A DNA stretch of 55,206 bases from an uncultured Dehalococcoidia bacterium (GCA_903844685.1 CAIMUM010000139.1:1-55206), one strand, 5' to 3'; numbered from the stretch's first letter, positions 36,436-47,193 are shown. Made by a program: numbers and translations. The notes: generated by a model not told the origin, from the sequence alone.

Positions 36436-37311
36436 TCACCACAAACTTTCAGTCTTTGCTATGCCCTGAGGACGGAATAGCAGCATGATCACTACTACTA
36501 CCAGAGCCGCCAGGTTCATAAGACGGGGTTCCTTAACCACGAAGGACATAAACGCATGGGTCAAGCCGATAATGAAGGCGGCTATTATCGTTCCCCGGAT
36601 ATTGCCCAGGCCTCCCATGACCGAGACCAGGATGGCCGTCGTCATATACCCCCAGCCCATCCATGGGTCAACCGCCCAGACCGGGGCAATCATCAGCATG
36701 GCGATGATAACGGGGAGCAGCACCACCACCATGATGAACATGTAAATCTGTTCAACCTGGATCCCCATTATTTTCGAGGTGTTGATATCATAGGAAATAG
36801 CCCTGACTGCCAGGCCGGTCTTGGTCTTGAGGAAGAAGAGCACGAAAAATACCGTGACCAAGATGCCAAAAGCCGCTGCTAAAATCAACTGATAAGAAAT
36901 CTCCGTGCCACCGATGGCCATACTGCCGGGTATGATGGTGGTCGGCAGGTTGACGGCTACCTGGATCGGGTACCACCTGTTGGCCGCCTCCTGGGCGATC
37001 ATAGCGATGAGCAGCAGCCCGGTGATAATCTTCTCCTCCATTTTGACGTACCTGGCTATTATCCCTTTATATATGCCGATGGCAATGCCTGCCTGTACCA
37101 CTACCATTAATATAATAGATAACCATAACGGCAGATGGAGTGTATTGAAGAACATCCAGGTTAGATAGATAGTGGCTACGAATATGTAAGCATAGCCGAG
37201 GTGGAAGATCCTGAGTACGCCACAGATGAGAGAGAAACCGATAGAAACCAGCAGATAGAGAGAACCGAGTAACAGGGTGTAGACCAGCATTGTTTCAATT
37301 GTTGTCAGCAC
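36436..37311 (-). CDS. livH: Branched-chain amino acid-type ABC transporter permease (LivH)
   Basis: Multi-TM; SIGFSLICGVLRIFHLGYAYIF...VMGGLGNIRGTIIAAFIIG. Confidence 0.92.
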   Translation of the reverse strand: MLTTIETMLVYTLLLGSLYLLVSIGFSLICGVLRIFHLGYAYIFVATIYLTWMFFNTLHLPLWLSIILMVVVQAGIAIGIYKGIIARYVKMEEKIITGLLLIAMIAQEAANRWYPIQVAVNLPTTIIPGSMAIGGTEISYQLILAAAFGILVTVFFVLFFLKTKTGLAVRAISYDINTSKIMGIQVEQIYMFIMVVVLLPVIIAMLMIAPVWAVDPWMGWGYMTTAILVSVMGGLGNIRGTIIAAFIIGLTHAFMSFVVKEPRLMNLAALVVVVIMLLFRPQGIAKTESLW

Positions 37312-37458
37312 GTTTTACCTTTCTCTACTTATTTTTTCCTCCTCCTCCCACGGACACCGAAGTAAGATGCTACCAGATAAATTTAAGACTGTCAACACAT
37401 CTTATGTAAATAGACGCAAATATTTTCAAACTCGAATTACGTGTGAACCAGATATAAT

Positions 37459-37491
37459 GTCGGTTGACCGCCAGTCAATTCTTTAACCGAC
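37459..37491. promoter_or_regulatory. Nested inverted repeats, TetR/GntR-operator-like, in the divergent livH-phosphomutase intergenic region
   Basis: GTCGGTT(37459-37465)...AACCGAC(37485-37491) and TTGAC-N5-GTCAA (37464-37478). Confidence 0.45.
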
Positions 37492-37591
37492 AGTTCAATC
37501 GGTAAACATAATATAGTGGCACTTTCGATAAATAACCGGGTACACAGTCGTCGATATCATCTGTTATAATCTTGTTAATCCTAAAACGTGT

Positions 37592-38956
37592 ATGATTAAC
37601 AAACCTTTATTCGGCACCAGTGGAGTGAGGGGTGTGGTTAACCAGGACCTTACTCCTGAATTATGCAAGAACGTGGGCAGGGCTCTCGGCACCCTGCTGC
37701 CCTCCGGCGCGGCGGTCTGTCTGGGGACTGACTCACGCCTGAGCCGTGAACTAATTAAATCCGCCGTAACCGAGGGGCTGACCGAAACTGGTATTAACGT
37801 GGCACAACCCGGCATCTTGCCGACTCCGGCACTCGCCCTTCTGACCCGCGAGGTTGGCTTCGGCGCCGGCGTGATGATTACAGCATCCCACAACCCTCCG
37901 GAATTCAACGGGATAAAGCTATTCAACGCAGACGCTATCGGGTACAGCAGGGTGCAGGAAGAGCAGGTCGAGCAAATTTATTACGGCGGCCTATTCCGCT
38001 CCGGGAAGACCGGGGCAGTCGAGCAGGTCCCACTCATGAAGGATAAGTATTTCGCGTTTATCAGGGCACTTACCGCAGGCTGGAACTTCAATTACGGCCT
38101 CAAATTGATGATCGACCCCGGCAACGGCGCAGCCGCCGGCTTTGCCAGTGAACTTTTCCGGCAGCTTGGGTTTACAGTCATACCGGTCAACGATGTGCCG
38201 GATGGACGCTTCCCGGGCCGCAGTTCGGAGCCCAAAGAGGATACGCTCCAGGCTACCATCAAGTTCCTGCGGCAGAAGAACGCCGACCTGGCCATCTGCT
38301 TTGATGGGGACGCCGACCGCGTGGTTTTCTGCGACCAGCAGGGCTTCATCGGCTTCAACGAGATGATCGCTTTTATTTCAAGGATAGCCATACAATCGTC
38401 CGGCAAGCTTACCGTGGCTACCACCGTAGAGACGGGTATGCTGCTTGACCTTGCTGTCAGGGACCTCGGCGGCAGTGTCATCCGCGGCAGGGTGGGAGAC
38501 GTTTACGCCGCCCATTTAGCCAGGGATAACGATGCTGCACTGGGCGTTGAATCGGTAGGGGTCTACATCCTGCCGCAGGCCGGTTACTACCCCGACAGTA
38601 TATTCGCCGCCCTGACTTTGCTCGGTTCAATCAGGCAGGCTGCTGATATCAGGTCCTTTCTCAATACTCTCCCGCCTCTGCATTTTTATAAAGATAAGGT
38701 GGCCTGTCCAAACGAAAATAAGGCGGTGGCCACGGAACTGGTCAGTAAGAAAGCACTATCACTGAAAGCCTCTCGCCTCAATAATTTAGACGGGCTGCGC
38801 TTCGAATTCGACGAAGGCTGGATGCTAATCCGGGCCAGCGGTACTGAACCGGCCATACGTGTCCTGGCTGAAGCCGGTAGCCGGACATTTGCGCGCAGCC
38901 TGCTGAACCGGGGTATGGTTATAGTTCAAGAAGCAGTTAAGGAGGCTGGAGCATGA
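37592..38956 (+). CDS. Phosphoglucomutase/phosphomannomutase family (GlmM-like)
   Basis: LFGTSGVRGVVNQDLTPEL; GVMITASHNPPEFNGIKLF; CFDGDADRVVFCD. Confidence 0.93.
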   Translation: MINKPLFGTSGVRGVVNQDLTPELCKNVGRALGTLLPSGAAVCLGTDSRLSRELIKSAVTEGLTETGINVAQPGILPTPALALLTREVGFGAGVMITASHNPPEFNGIKLFNADAIGYSRVQEEQVEQIYYGGLFRSGKTGAVEQVPLMKDKYFAFIRALTAGWNFNYGLKLMIDPGNGAAAGFASELFRQLGFTVIPVNDVPDGRFPGRSSEPKEDTLQATIKFLRQKNADLAICFDGDADRVVFCDQQGFIGFNEMIAFISRIAIQSSGKLTVATTVETGMLLDLAVRDLGGSVIRGRVGDVYAAHLARDNDAALGVESVGVYILPQAGYYPDSIFAALTLLGSIRQAADIRSFLNTLPPLHFYKDKVACPNENKAVATELVSKKALSLKASRLNNLDGLRFEFDEGWMLIRASGTEPAIRVLAEAGSRTFARSLLNRGMVIVQEAVKEAGA

Positions 38957-40278
38957 AGGTAGTATTCCTTTGCGGCGGCATCGGGAAAAGGATGTTCCCC
39001 ATCACCGAGGACAAATTCCTGTTGGATTTCATGGGCAGCCCGCTGCTGGCACACCAGGTAGAACTGGCCCGGCAGGCTGGTTTGGATAATTTCGTCATCA
39101 TATGCAATCCCGGCAATATCGACCAGGTGAAAGAGATCACAGCTTCAATAAAGGGAGCAAAATTTCAATTCGTTCTTCAGGAGCAACCGCTCGGCATTGC
39201 TGATGCGCTGAAGACCGCCGCGCCCCTCCTGGACAGCGCTGTAATCGTTGTGAACCCCAACGATGTTTTTGATGGCTCGGCTTATAGTATCGTATTAGAC
39301 GCCTACAAACAGCGGACCGCCTCCTCCTATATGCTGGGCTTCCGTGTCAAACAGTATTTCCCGGGCGGTTACCTGGCGGTGAACGAACACGATGAGCTTA
39401 CACGCATTGTGGAAAAACCGGAGCCCGGCACGGAGCCCGGAGACCTCGTGAACATATTGCTCCACCTTCACACAGACATTCATAAGCTATTTGAATACAT
39501 CGATATCGTGCAGACAACACGGGATGACGTCTACGAATGCGCCCTAGACGGCATGGCACGCCATGCCTACAAGATCAAGGTAGTCCGATATGAAGGTTTC
39601 TGGGCGCCGATTAAATATCCCTGGCATATCTTTGATGTCGTCAGGTATTTCCTGGACGGCAGCCAGCGCAGGGTCCCTCCTTCAGCGGCTGTCTCGGAGA
39701 ATGCGACAGTAGCTGGTAGTGTAGTCATGGGCGAAAACGTCCGCATCCTTGAGAACGCGGTGGTGCGCGGGCCGGTCTATATCGGGCCAAATACCATTAT
39801 CGGCAATAACGCCCTTGTCAGGGAATACAGCCACATCGGGGCAGACTGCGTGGTGGGCTTTTCCACCGAGATTAAAGGCTCTTACATAGGTAGCGGCTGC
39901 TGGTTCCACTCCAGTTATATCGGCGACTCAATTGTTGGCAATAGCTGCTCCTTTGGAGCAGGCAGCGTAACAGCTAACTTCCGCTTCGATGAGAAGGAGA
40001 TATCCGTAAATTACGGCGGACAAAACGTGGGAACGGAGAGGGACCATTTTGGAGCTATTATCGGCAACAACTGCAAGACAGGCATAAACTCTGGCATACT
40101 GCCGGGACGGCGCGTGGGACCGAACTCCATTGTCGGCTCCCATGTATGCCTGGCTGATGACCTTGAGCCCAATACGGCAGCCCTTGGCACACCCTCTAAC
40201 TACCTGGTTAAGAATACCATCGGACTGGATAACGCAATGCAGCAGGGACTGAAGGATACGCCGCCAAATAATGGTTGA
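38953..40278 (+). CDS. Sugar-phosphate nucleotidyltransferase with left-handed beta-helix domain (GlmU-like)
   Basis: VVFLCGGIGKRMFPITEDKFLLDFMGSPLLAHQVE; C-terminal hexapeptide repeats. Confidence 0.9.
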   Translation: MKVVFLCGGIGKRMFPITEDKFLLDFMGSPLLAHQVELARQAGLDNFVIICNPGNIDQVKEITASIKGAKFQFVLQEQPLGIADALKTAAPLLDSAVIVVNPNDVFDGSAYSIVLDAYKQRTASSYMLGFRVKQYFPGGYLAVNEHDELTRIVEKPEPGTEPGDLVNILLHLHTDIHKLFEYIDIVQTTRDDVYECALDGMARHAYKIKVVRYEGFWAPIKYPWHIFDVVRYFLDGSQRRVPPSAAVSENATVAGSVVMGENVRILENAVVRGPVYIGPNTIIGNNALVREYSHIGADCVVGFSTEIKGSYIGSGCWFHSSYIGDSIVGNSCSFGAGSVTANFRFDEKEISVNYGGQNVGTERDHFGAIIGNNCKTGINSGILPGRRVGPNSIVGSHVCLADDLEPNTAALGTPSNYLVKNTIGLDNAMQQGLKDTPPNNG

Positions 40279-40975
40279 TTCAAAGAAAATAAATCTGCCC
40301 ATGCATGTGGCTATTGTCATGGACGGCAACGGCAGGTGGGCTAAAAAACGCGGCAAGCCACGCCTTTATGGCCATAAGCAGGGCGCACTACGAGCCCGCG
40401 ACTTCGTGGAAATGTTTGCTACCTATAATATCCCTTACCTTACCCTGTACGCTTTTTCAACTGAGAACTGGAGCCGCCCAAAATCGGAGGTTAACGGCAT
40501 TTTCAAGCTCCTGTCTGAAAACCTCGACAAGGCGATTCAAATAGCTCACGGGCAGAATATCCGCATCAGGCACCTCGGCAGGATGGACAGGCTTCCTCCT
40601 GAGATACAGAAAAAGGCCAGGGCAGCCATAGATTTGACCGATAACAATACCGGGTTGACCGTCAATATCGCATTTAACTATGGGGGTAGAAGCGAGATAG
40701 CTGACGCCGTCAGGACAATTGTAACAAGCAAAATAAAGGCTGACAAAATAGATGAATTGCTCGTTTCCGGGCATCTTTATACGGCCGGTATGCCGGATCC
40801 CGACCTTCTCATCCGCACCGGCGGAGAAATGCGCCTGAGCAACTTCCTCATCTGGCAGGCGGCCTACACTGAACTCTATTTTACCCCGGTGCTGTGGCCG
40901 GACTTTGGCCGTGAGGAACTGGAAAAAGCTCTCTCCGTTTTCAGCAAAAGACAAAGGCGGTTCGGCGGCATCTGA
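40271..40975 (+). CDS. uppS: Isoprenyl transferase / (di-trans,poly-cis)-undecaprenyl diphosphate synthase
   Basis: HVAIVMDGNGRWAKKRGKPRLYGHKQGA...LYAFSTENWSRPKSEV...DLLIRTGGEMRLSNFLIWQAAYTELYF. Confidence 0.97.
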   Translation: MVDSKKINLPMHVAIVMDGNGRWAKKRGKPRLYGHKQGALRARDFVEMFATYNIPYLTLYAFSTENWSRPKSEVNGIFKLLSENLDKAIQIAHGQNIRIRHLGRMDRLPPEIQKKARAAIDLTDNNTGLTVNIAFNYGGRSEIADAVRTIVTSKIKADKIDELLVSGHLYTAGMPDPDLLIRTGGEMRLSNFLIWQAAYTELYFTPVLWPDFGREELEKALSVFSKRQRRFGGI

Positions 40976-41020
40976 AAGCTCCACTGATTGACTGTTTCGT
41001 TAATATTATCAAGGTTCAAT

Positions 41021-42226
41021 ATGTACGATGTTATTATCATAGGCGCTGGAGTAACCGGCAGCTACGCAGCGGGCGAACTTGCCCGGTTGGGATACCATGT
41101 TTGCGTCCTGGAAAAACAGCAGCAGCCCGGCCTGAAAACGAGTTGCACCGGCATCATCAGCCGTGAATGCCTGGAGATGCTGGAGATTGACCACAGCCTC
41201 ATTCAGAATCAAGCACGGTCTGCCCGCATTTTTGCGCCGTCGGGAAAATACCTGCGGATAGAACGTGAAGACGCTCAAGCTTATATCCTGGACCGTCCCG
41301 GGCTTGATCGCCTGATGGCGCATAAAGCTCAGCAAAAAGGGGCGGAATTTCATTTTTCAACCCCGGTTACCGCCATCCGCCACGAAAACCGGCATGTGAC
41401 GGTAGAGGCTACCGCCATTCAGTCTGAAACGGCCCTATTCAAGGCCAGGTGCGTCATCATCGCCTGCGGCGCCGCCGTCGGCCTGGCACAGTCTGCAGGC
41501 CTCGGCCGGATTCGTGAATTTGCTCATGGTGCCCAGGCGCAGGTGGAATGCACTGATGTCAGCGAAGTGGAGATATATTCAGGCATAACAACTGCGCCCG
41601 GCTTTTTCGCCTGGCTGGTTCCTGCCGGCGGAAAGCAGGGCAAGGCTGGTCTGCTCTGCCGGGGTAATCCCAGGCCTTACCTAACAGCATTATTGGACCG
41701 GTTGCTCAAACAGAATAGGATTACTTCGATTACATCTGACATACGCTATGGCAGTATCCCATTGAAGCCACTATCGAGGACATACTCGGACCGTCTGCTG
41801 GTTATCGGTGATGCCGCAGGGCAGGTTAAGCCAACTTCGGGCGGCGGCATTTATTTCGGTATACTCTGTGCCCAACAGGCAGTGCTTATATTGGACGAAT
41901 GCCTGAAAAGCGGCGAATTATCGTCAGATAAGCTTTCGCAGTACCAGAAACGCTGGCATAAACTATTGAAAAGGGAACTCAGCATTGACTATTGGGCATA
42001 CAGGTTTTACCAGGGACTGGATGATAAACAGGTCGATCACATTTTCAATATAATCGTAAAACATGGCATACATGAATCCCTGCTGACATCCCCTGATATA
42101 ACCTTCGATTGGCACAGCATGGTGATACTTGATGCTATCCGGCACCGCTCCCTGCAAAGGTCGCTGGAAAAGCTCAAAGCGGCCCCTCTGCGTTTTCTCG
42201 AAGCCCGGATCCGCCCTCGTGGGTAA
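41021..42226 (+). CDS. Geranylgeranyl reductase family FAD-dependent oxidoreductase
   Basis: YDVIIIGAGVTGSYAAGELARLGYHVCVLEK; DRLLVIGDAAGQVKPTSGGGIYFGI. Confidence 0.9.
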   Translation: MYDVIIIGAGVTGSYAAGELARLGYHVCVLEKQQQPGLKTSCTGIISRECLEMLEIDHSLIQNQARSARIFAPSGKYLRIEREDAQAYILDRPGLDRLMAHKAQQKGAEFHFSTPVTAIRHENRHVTVEATAIQSETALFKARCVIIACGAAVGLAQSAGLGRIREFAHGAQAQVECTDVSEVEIYSGITTAPGFFAWLVPAGGKQGKAGLLCRGNPRPYLTALLDRLLKQNRITSITSDIRYGSIPLKPLSRTYSDRLLVIGDAAGQVKPTSGGGIYFGILCAQQAVLILDECLKSGELSSDKLSQYQKRWHKLLKRELSIDYWAYRFYQGLDDKQVDHIFNIIVKHGIHESLLTSPDITFDWHSMVILDAIRHRSLQRSLEKLKAAPLRFLEARIRPRG

Positions 42227-42310
42227 ATGCTTGATTTCGTAAGTCGTATGCTCCTATTTGCATTTTCGGTTAAGATGTGATAACATAATTCTTGAATTCA
42301 ATACTTGTCC

Positions 42311-42338
42311 AAAAAGTGGGTCCTTGTACCCACTTTTT
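42311..42338 (+). terminator. Rho-independent terminator / possible leader attenuator upstream of nusA
   Basis: aaaaagtgggt-ccttgt-acccacttttt hairpin with U-tract. Confidence 0.85.
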
Positions 42339-42377
42339 TATTGGAATTTAAATGCATAATGAGGGAGACCGACCATA

Positions 42378-43799
42378 ATGGCAAAGAGTGAGTTCATGAA
42401 TGCCCTCGTGCAACTTGCGGCAGAGAAAAACCTGCCCAAGGAGATCATTCTGACTGCGCTGGAATCAGCCCTTGTTTCAGCCTACAGGAAGGAGTCTTTC
42501 ACGCACGGCGAGGACATCTCAGTCAAGATACACTCGGTGACCGGCGAGGTTAAGCTGACACTGAAAAAAGTAGTCGCTGAAGTCCTGGAAGATGAATACC
42601 GCGAGATATCCCTCAAAGATGCCAGGAAAAAGGATAAGACCCTCAAGGCCGGCGATAGTGTTACCTATGATCTGCCTGCCCCCAATGCCGGCCGCATACC
42701 CGCACAGATAGCCAAACAGGTCATCCTGCAGAAGCTGCACGATGCTGAGCGCGGCGCTATCTATGAAGAATACGTGGGCAAAGAGGGTGAGATAGTCACC
42801 GGTACAGTTCAACGGGTCACGCCTGAGCAGGTGGTTATCGACATAGGTAAGACCGAGGCTATAATACCGCAAAACGAAAAGACCCCGACCGAGCGCTACA
42901 GGCAGGGCCAGCGGCTCAAGCTTTATATTGTAGAGGTAGCCCGCACGACCCGCGGGCCGCAGGTTATCGCCTCGAGGGCACACAGGAACCTGCTCAGGGA
43001 CCTGCTGATACTGGAGATACCCGAGATCGCCAGCGGTACCGTGGAGATAAAAGGAGTGGCCAGGGAGGCCGGCTACCGCAGCAAGGTCGCAGTATTCACG
43101 CGCCAGAGCAGTATCGACCCGGTAGGCTGTTGCGTAGGCCTGCGCGGCATCCGCATACAGAATATAGTCAATGAGCTCAACGGCGAAAAGATAGATGTCG
43201 TTCAGTGGTCAGATGACCCGCGGACGTTTATAGCAAGCGCCCTCAGCCCCGCCCAGGTGTTGAGCGTGGTGCTCAATGAAGCCGAGACCACGGCGCTGGT
43301 CAAAGTGCCGGATAAACACCTCTCCCTGGCCATCGGAAAGGAAGGGCAGAACGTCCGCCTGGCTGCAAAGCTTACCGGCTGGCGTATCGATATCAAGAGC
43401 GCTTCTGATCTCGACGCAGCCAGGGCTCTCCAAAAGGGAGAGGCAGCGGAAAAGCCCGCTCCCGCTGAGGAAAAACACGTGGATGAGATCACAGAGGTTA
43501 TCGAAGAAACCGCAGAGGCATCCACCCCTGAGGAAGCTGAGACTGGGGAGCCGGCAACCGCAATCGCAGAGCCTACAGAGAGCGCTGGCATCGAGATACT
43601 TATGCCGGCTGAGGCGGTAGCATCCGCCAAGCCGTCACGCATCCGCTTCGCAGAGGAAATTATGGCAGGGCGAGACGGTAAATCAAGGAAAAAGGAAGCG
43701 GTAAAGAAAGACGAGGCCAAGGACGCCAGCGTGAAAGCCAAGAGCGTCAAGCCCAAGAAGAAAACTTATTATGAAGATGAAGACTTTGAAAGTCAATAA
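42378..43799 (+). CDS. nusA: Transcription termination/antitermination factor NusA
   Basis: [73 protein letters not shown]. Confidence 0.97.
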   Translation: MAKSEFMNALVQLAAEKNLPKEIILTALESALVSAYRKESFTHGEDISVKIHSVTGEVKLTLKKVVAEVLEDEYREISLKDARKKDKTLKAGDSVTYDLPAPNAGRIPAQIAKQVILQKLHDAERGAIYEEYVGKEGEIVTGTVQRVTPEQVVIDIGKTEAIIPQNEKTPTERYRQGQRLKLYIVEVARTTRGPQVIASRAHRNLLRDLLILEIPEIASGTVEIKGVAREAGYRSKVAVFTRQSSIDPVGCCVGLRGIRIQNIVNELNGEKIDVVQWSDDPRTFIASALSPAQVLSVVLNEAETTALVKVPDKHLSLAIGKEGQNVRLAAKLTGWRIDIKSASDLDAARALQKGEAAEKPAPAEEKHVDEITEVIEETAEASTPEEAETGEPATAIAEPTESAGIEILMPAEAVASAKPSRIRFAEEIMAGRDGKSRKKEAVKKDEAKDASVKAKSVKPKKKTYYEDEDFESQ

Positions 43800-44091
43800 T
43801 ACCTTGGGGATACAGAGGCAGAAACATTTGCCGGAGCGTACATGTGTAGCCTGCCGTGGCTCCAAAGGCAAACGAGATCTGATACGCCTCGTTTCTTCTC
43901 CCGCTGGGATCGAGATCGATCCAAAGGGTAAAAAGCCCGGCAGGGGCGTGTACCTCTGCGCCTGCTCCGTCTGTTGGGAACGGGGGCTGAAAAGCAACCG
44001 CATCGAGTTAGGGCTGCGCTCTAAAATGTCCGCGGAGAACCGGCGATCTCTGGTTGACTACGGTAGGAGCTTACCAGGGAAGGAAGATTAG
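43771..44091 (+). CDS. rnpM: RnpM/YlxR family RNA-binding protein
   Basis: LPERTCVACRGSKGKRDLIRLV...GRGVYLC; between nusA and infB. Confidence 0.92.
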   Translation: MKMKTLKVNNTLGIQRQKHLPERTCVACRGSKGKRDLIRLVSSPAGIEIDPKGKKPGRGVYLCACSVCWERGLKSNRIELGLRSKMSAENRRSLVDYGRSLPGKED

Positions 44092-44094
44092 ATA

Positions 44095-45882
44095 ATGAAT
44101 AACAGGCAGGAACAATCGGGCAGCCCCGCTGAAGGCGATCCCAAACAGGGGACGCAGCAGATAGGACTCCCTCCGGTGATAACGGTCAAACAGCTTGCTG
44201 ACCAGATAGGCGTCAGTGGTATTGAGATAATCAAGCAACTCATGCGCAACGGCGTAATGGCCAATATCAATCAGTCGTTAGATTACGACGTCGCCGCTTC
44301 AGTGGTGTCCGATTTCGGACTGACAGCAAAAAAGTTGCGCGTGGCTGCCCATGGTAAACAGAAAGCCGCGGCTAAAGGCGCTAAATTGCATGAGCGTCCA
44401 CCCGTTATCACCATTATGGGTCATGTCGACCACGGTAAAACCAGCCTGCTGGACGCCATACGGCGGACCAATGTCGTTGCCGGTGAAGCCGGCGCCATAA
44501 CCCAGCACATCGGCGCCTACCAGATTGAAATGAAAGGCCGTAAAATCACTTTCCTCGATACGCCCGGCCACGAAGCCTTTACCGCCATGCGCGCGCGCGG
44601 TGCGCGGGCTACTGACATCGCCGTACTGGTGGTGGCGGCCGATGACGGCGTTATGCCTCAGACCATCGAAGCGCTGGACCATGCGCGCGCCGCTGGTGTA
44701 AGCATCGTCATCGCGCTTAATAAGATCGATAAGGCCAACGCCAACCCCGACAGGATCAAGCAGCAGCTTTCCGACCTGGGCGTAGTCATCGAAGAGTGGG
44801 GCGGCGATGTAGTGTGCGTCCCCGTATCGGCCAAGAAAAAACAGGGCATCGACGACCTATTGGAAAACCTCATTCTCGTCGCTGACATCATGGAACTCAA
44901 GGCTGAAGTTGACTGCCTGGCTGAAGGTATCGTTATTGAGGCCAAACTCGATAAGACGCGCGGACCGATTGCCACTCTGCTGGTGCAGAAGGGTGTGCTC
45001 AAACCCGGTGATAATATCGTTATCGGCACGGTAGGGGGCAAAATCAAGGCCATGTTCAACGACGAGGGTAAAAATATCCGCAAGGCGGAGCCAGCCACCC
45101 CCGTGGAGATACTCGGTATGAACGCTGTGCCTGACGCGGGGCAGGTCTTCCAGGTTGTAGCCGATGAAAAGGAATCTAAAGCGCTTATCGAAAGAAACAG
45201 GATGGCGGGACTGAGCACCACGACTGCCAGGGGCGTTAGCCTGACTTCTGTAGCGGCCCAGGCCAGCAGTGGCGAGGTAAAGGAACTCAATATAATACTT
45301 AAGACGGATGTCCACGGCAGTATCGAACCTATCCGCGATTCACTGGAGCGCCTTAGCGATGATAAGATGCGCGTCAAAGTCATCCATGCGGGCACCGGCG
45401 CTATCATTGAAAGCGATATACAACTGGCAGTGGCCTCGAGGGCAGTCGTCATCGGCTTCAATAGCAAGCCGGAGCCGGGGGCTGTCCGGCTCGCTGAACA
45501 GGAAAAAATCAGCGTACGCCAGTACAACATTATTTATAAACTTATAGAGGATGTGGAAAAAGCCCTCAAAGGCCTGCTTGAACCGGAATACGTGGACGTG
45601 ACCGCAGGCCAGGCCGAAGTAAGGGCTGTCTTTGAAGCCGGCAAGAAAGGCAGGATCGCAGGCTCCCAGATAAAAGAGGGCAAGGCTACCCGCGATGCGC
45701 TGGTGAAGATAGTTCGCGGAGGCAAGGTAATCGCAGAATCACGCGTAGCCGGACTGCGTCGCTTTAAAGATGATGTTAAGGAGGTGACGACCGGTATGGA
45801 ATGTGGCGTAAAACTTGATAGCTTCAATGATTTCCAGGTCGGGGATATCCTTCAGTTTATCCGCCAGGAAAAAGTGGATTAA
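44095..45882 (+). CDS. infB: Translation initiation factor IF-2
   Basis: [23 protein letters not shown]...[36 protein letters not shown]. Confidence 0.98.
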   Translation: MNNRQEQSGSPAEGDPKQGTQQIGLPPVITVKQLADQIGVSGIEIIKQLMRNGVMANINQSLDYDVAASVVSDFGLTAKKLRVAAHGKQKAAAKGAKLHERPPVITIMGHVDHGKTSLLDAIRRTNVVAGEAGAITQHIGAYQIEMKGRKITFLDTPGHEAFTAMRARGARATDIAVLVVAADDGVMPQTIEALDHARAAGVSIVIALNKIDKANANPDRIKQQLSDLGVVIEEWGGDVVCVPVSAKKKQGIDDLLENLILVADIMELKAEVDCLAEGIVIEAKLDKTRGPIATLLVQKGVLKPGDNIVIGTVGGKIKAMFNDEGKNIRKAEPATPVEILGMNAVPDAGQVFQVVADEKESKALIERNRMAGLSTTTARGVSLTSVAAQASSGEVKELNIILKTDVHGSIEPIRDSLERLSDDKMRVKVIHAGTGAIIESDIQLAVASRAVVIGFNSKPEPGAVRLAEQEKISVRQYNIIYKLIEDVEKALKGLLEPEYVDVTAGQAEVRAVFEAGKKGRIAGSQIKEGKATRDALVKIVRGGKVIAESRVAGLRRFKDDVKEVTTGMECGVKLDSFNDFQVGDILQFIRQEKVD

Positions 45883-45938
45883 TCCCGGCCTCCCCACTTA
45901 AGCCTGCCAATCTTCGAAATATCGTTGTGGAGGAAGCT

Positions 45939-46331
45939 ATGACCAGGCGCACAGAACGTCTAAACCATTTAATTCAAATAGAGATAAGCGACCTTTTGCG
46001 TAAGCACATCAACGACCCGCGCCTTAACGGGCTTATCAGCGTTACCGGGGTTGAGATATCTAAAGACCTTAGAAATGCGGCAGTTTCCATCAGCGCGCTG
46101 GGGGATAACCTTGACAGAGAAGCGGTACTCAAAGGCTTCAAGTCAGCGGCCGGCTTCCTGCGCCGTGAACTGGCCCACCGGCTGAATATCCGCGTCACGC
46201 CTGAGCTAAGCTTCGAATTCGATGATTCCATCGAGCGCGGTGTTAAACTTGTCACTCTGATAGACAGCGTGGCTGCACATGACACTAAGGACGTAGTGGA
46301 TGGGCCTAAACGGCATACTAAACATAAATAA
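45939..46331 (+). CDS. rbfA: Ribosome-binding factor A
   Basis: RTERLNHLIQIEISDLLRKHINDPRLNGLISVTGVEISKDLRNAAVSIS. Confidence 0.95.
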   Translation: MTRRTERLNHLIQIEISDLLRKHINDPRLNGLISVTGVEISKDLRNAAVSISALGDNLDREAVLKGFKSAAGFLRRELAHRLNIRVTPELSFEFDDSIERGVKLVTLIDSVAAHDTKDVVDGPKRHTKHK

Positions 46332-47193
46332 GCCGGCGGGACCGACCTCATTCAACATCGTAGCCCTTGTCCGCCGCCTGACAGGTGAGAAGCGCGTGGG
46401 TCACGCCGGCACTCTCGATCCGGCTGCCTGCGGCGTGCTGCCCGTCTGCCTGGGACAGGCCACCAGGATATCGGAATATTTGCACGCTTTCAGTAAAGAA
46501 TATCAGGCCGTTATTGAACTTGGCACAACCACAGACACCTATGATAGGGAGGGCAGGGTTACCGGGCGGGGGGATACGGACGGCATCACATTTCCCCTGG
46601 TACAGAAAACGCTGCAATCATTCGAAGGACTCATCGACCAGGTGCCCCCGGCCTTCAGCGCCATCAAGGTAAAAGGCAGGCAATCCTATGACCTGGCCAG
46701 GGCAGGGATAGAGATAGCTCATCGGCCGCGCAGGATATCCATCGACCGTATCGAAGTGCTTGAATTTAAATCCCCATGTATCAAGTTGGTCATCGTCTGC
46801 TCAAAAGGCACCTATATACGTTCATTGGCCCGCGATTTGGGAGAAAAGCTTGGCTGCGGTGCTTTCCTCAAAGACCTCGTCCGCAGTGCTTACGGCCCTT
46901 TCAAAGTAGGCGAAGCCGCAAGCCCTGAAAGCCTTCAGAATACTGTAACAGCCGGTCAATTGTCTTCACTGCTTTATCCTCTCGATTATCCGCTGACCGT
47001 CTGGCCGAAGTATATTACAACATCAGATGAGGCACTGAAGATTACAGGGGGCCTCGATATAAACCTCATCGGGGTAAATCCCGGCGACAATACCTATCAC
47101 CGCGCTTATCACCCCGATGGCCATTTTTTAGCGGTCATGAAATTCATGCCGGACAGCGGGCTGTGGCATCCTGAAAAGGTCTTCAATCTTTAA
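46300..47193 (+). CDS. truB: tRNA pseudouridine(55) synthase TruB
   Basis: GILNINKPAGPTSFNIVALVRRLTGEKRVGHAGTLDPAACGVLPVCLGQATR. Confidence 0.97.
   Translation: MGLNGILNINKPAGPTSFNIVALVRRLTGEKRVGHAGTLDPAACGVLPVCLGQATRISEYLHAFSKEYQAVIELGTTTDTYDREGRVTGRGDTDGITFPLVQKTLQSFEGLIDQVPPAFSAIKVKGRQSYDLARAGIEIAHRPRRISIDRIEVLEFKSPCIKLVIVCSKGTYIRSLARDLGEKLGCGAFLKDLVRSAYGPFKVGEAASPESLQNTVTAGQLSSLLYPLDYPLTVWPKYITTSDEALKITGGLDINLIGVNPGDNTYHRAYHPDGHFLAVMKFMPDSGLWHPEKVFNL

Noticed and set aside
44658-45530. 290-aa minus-strand ORF opposite infB
   Set aside because: Ser/Thr-rich antisense shadow of a highly conserved gene.
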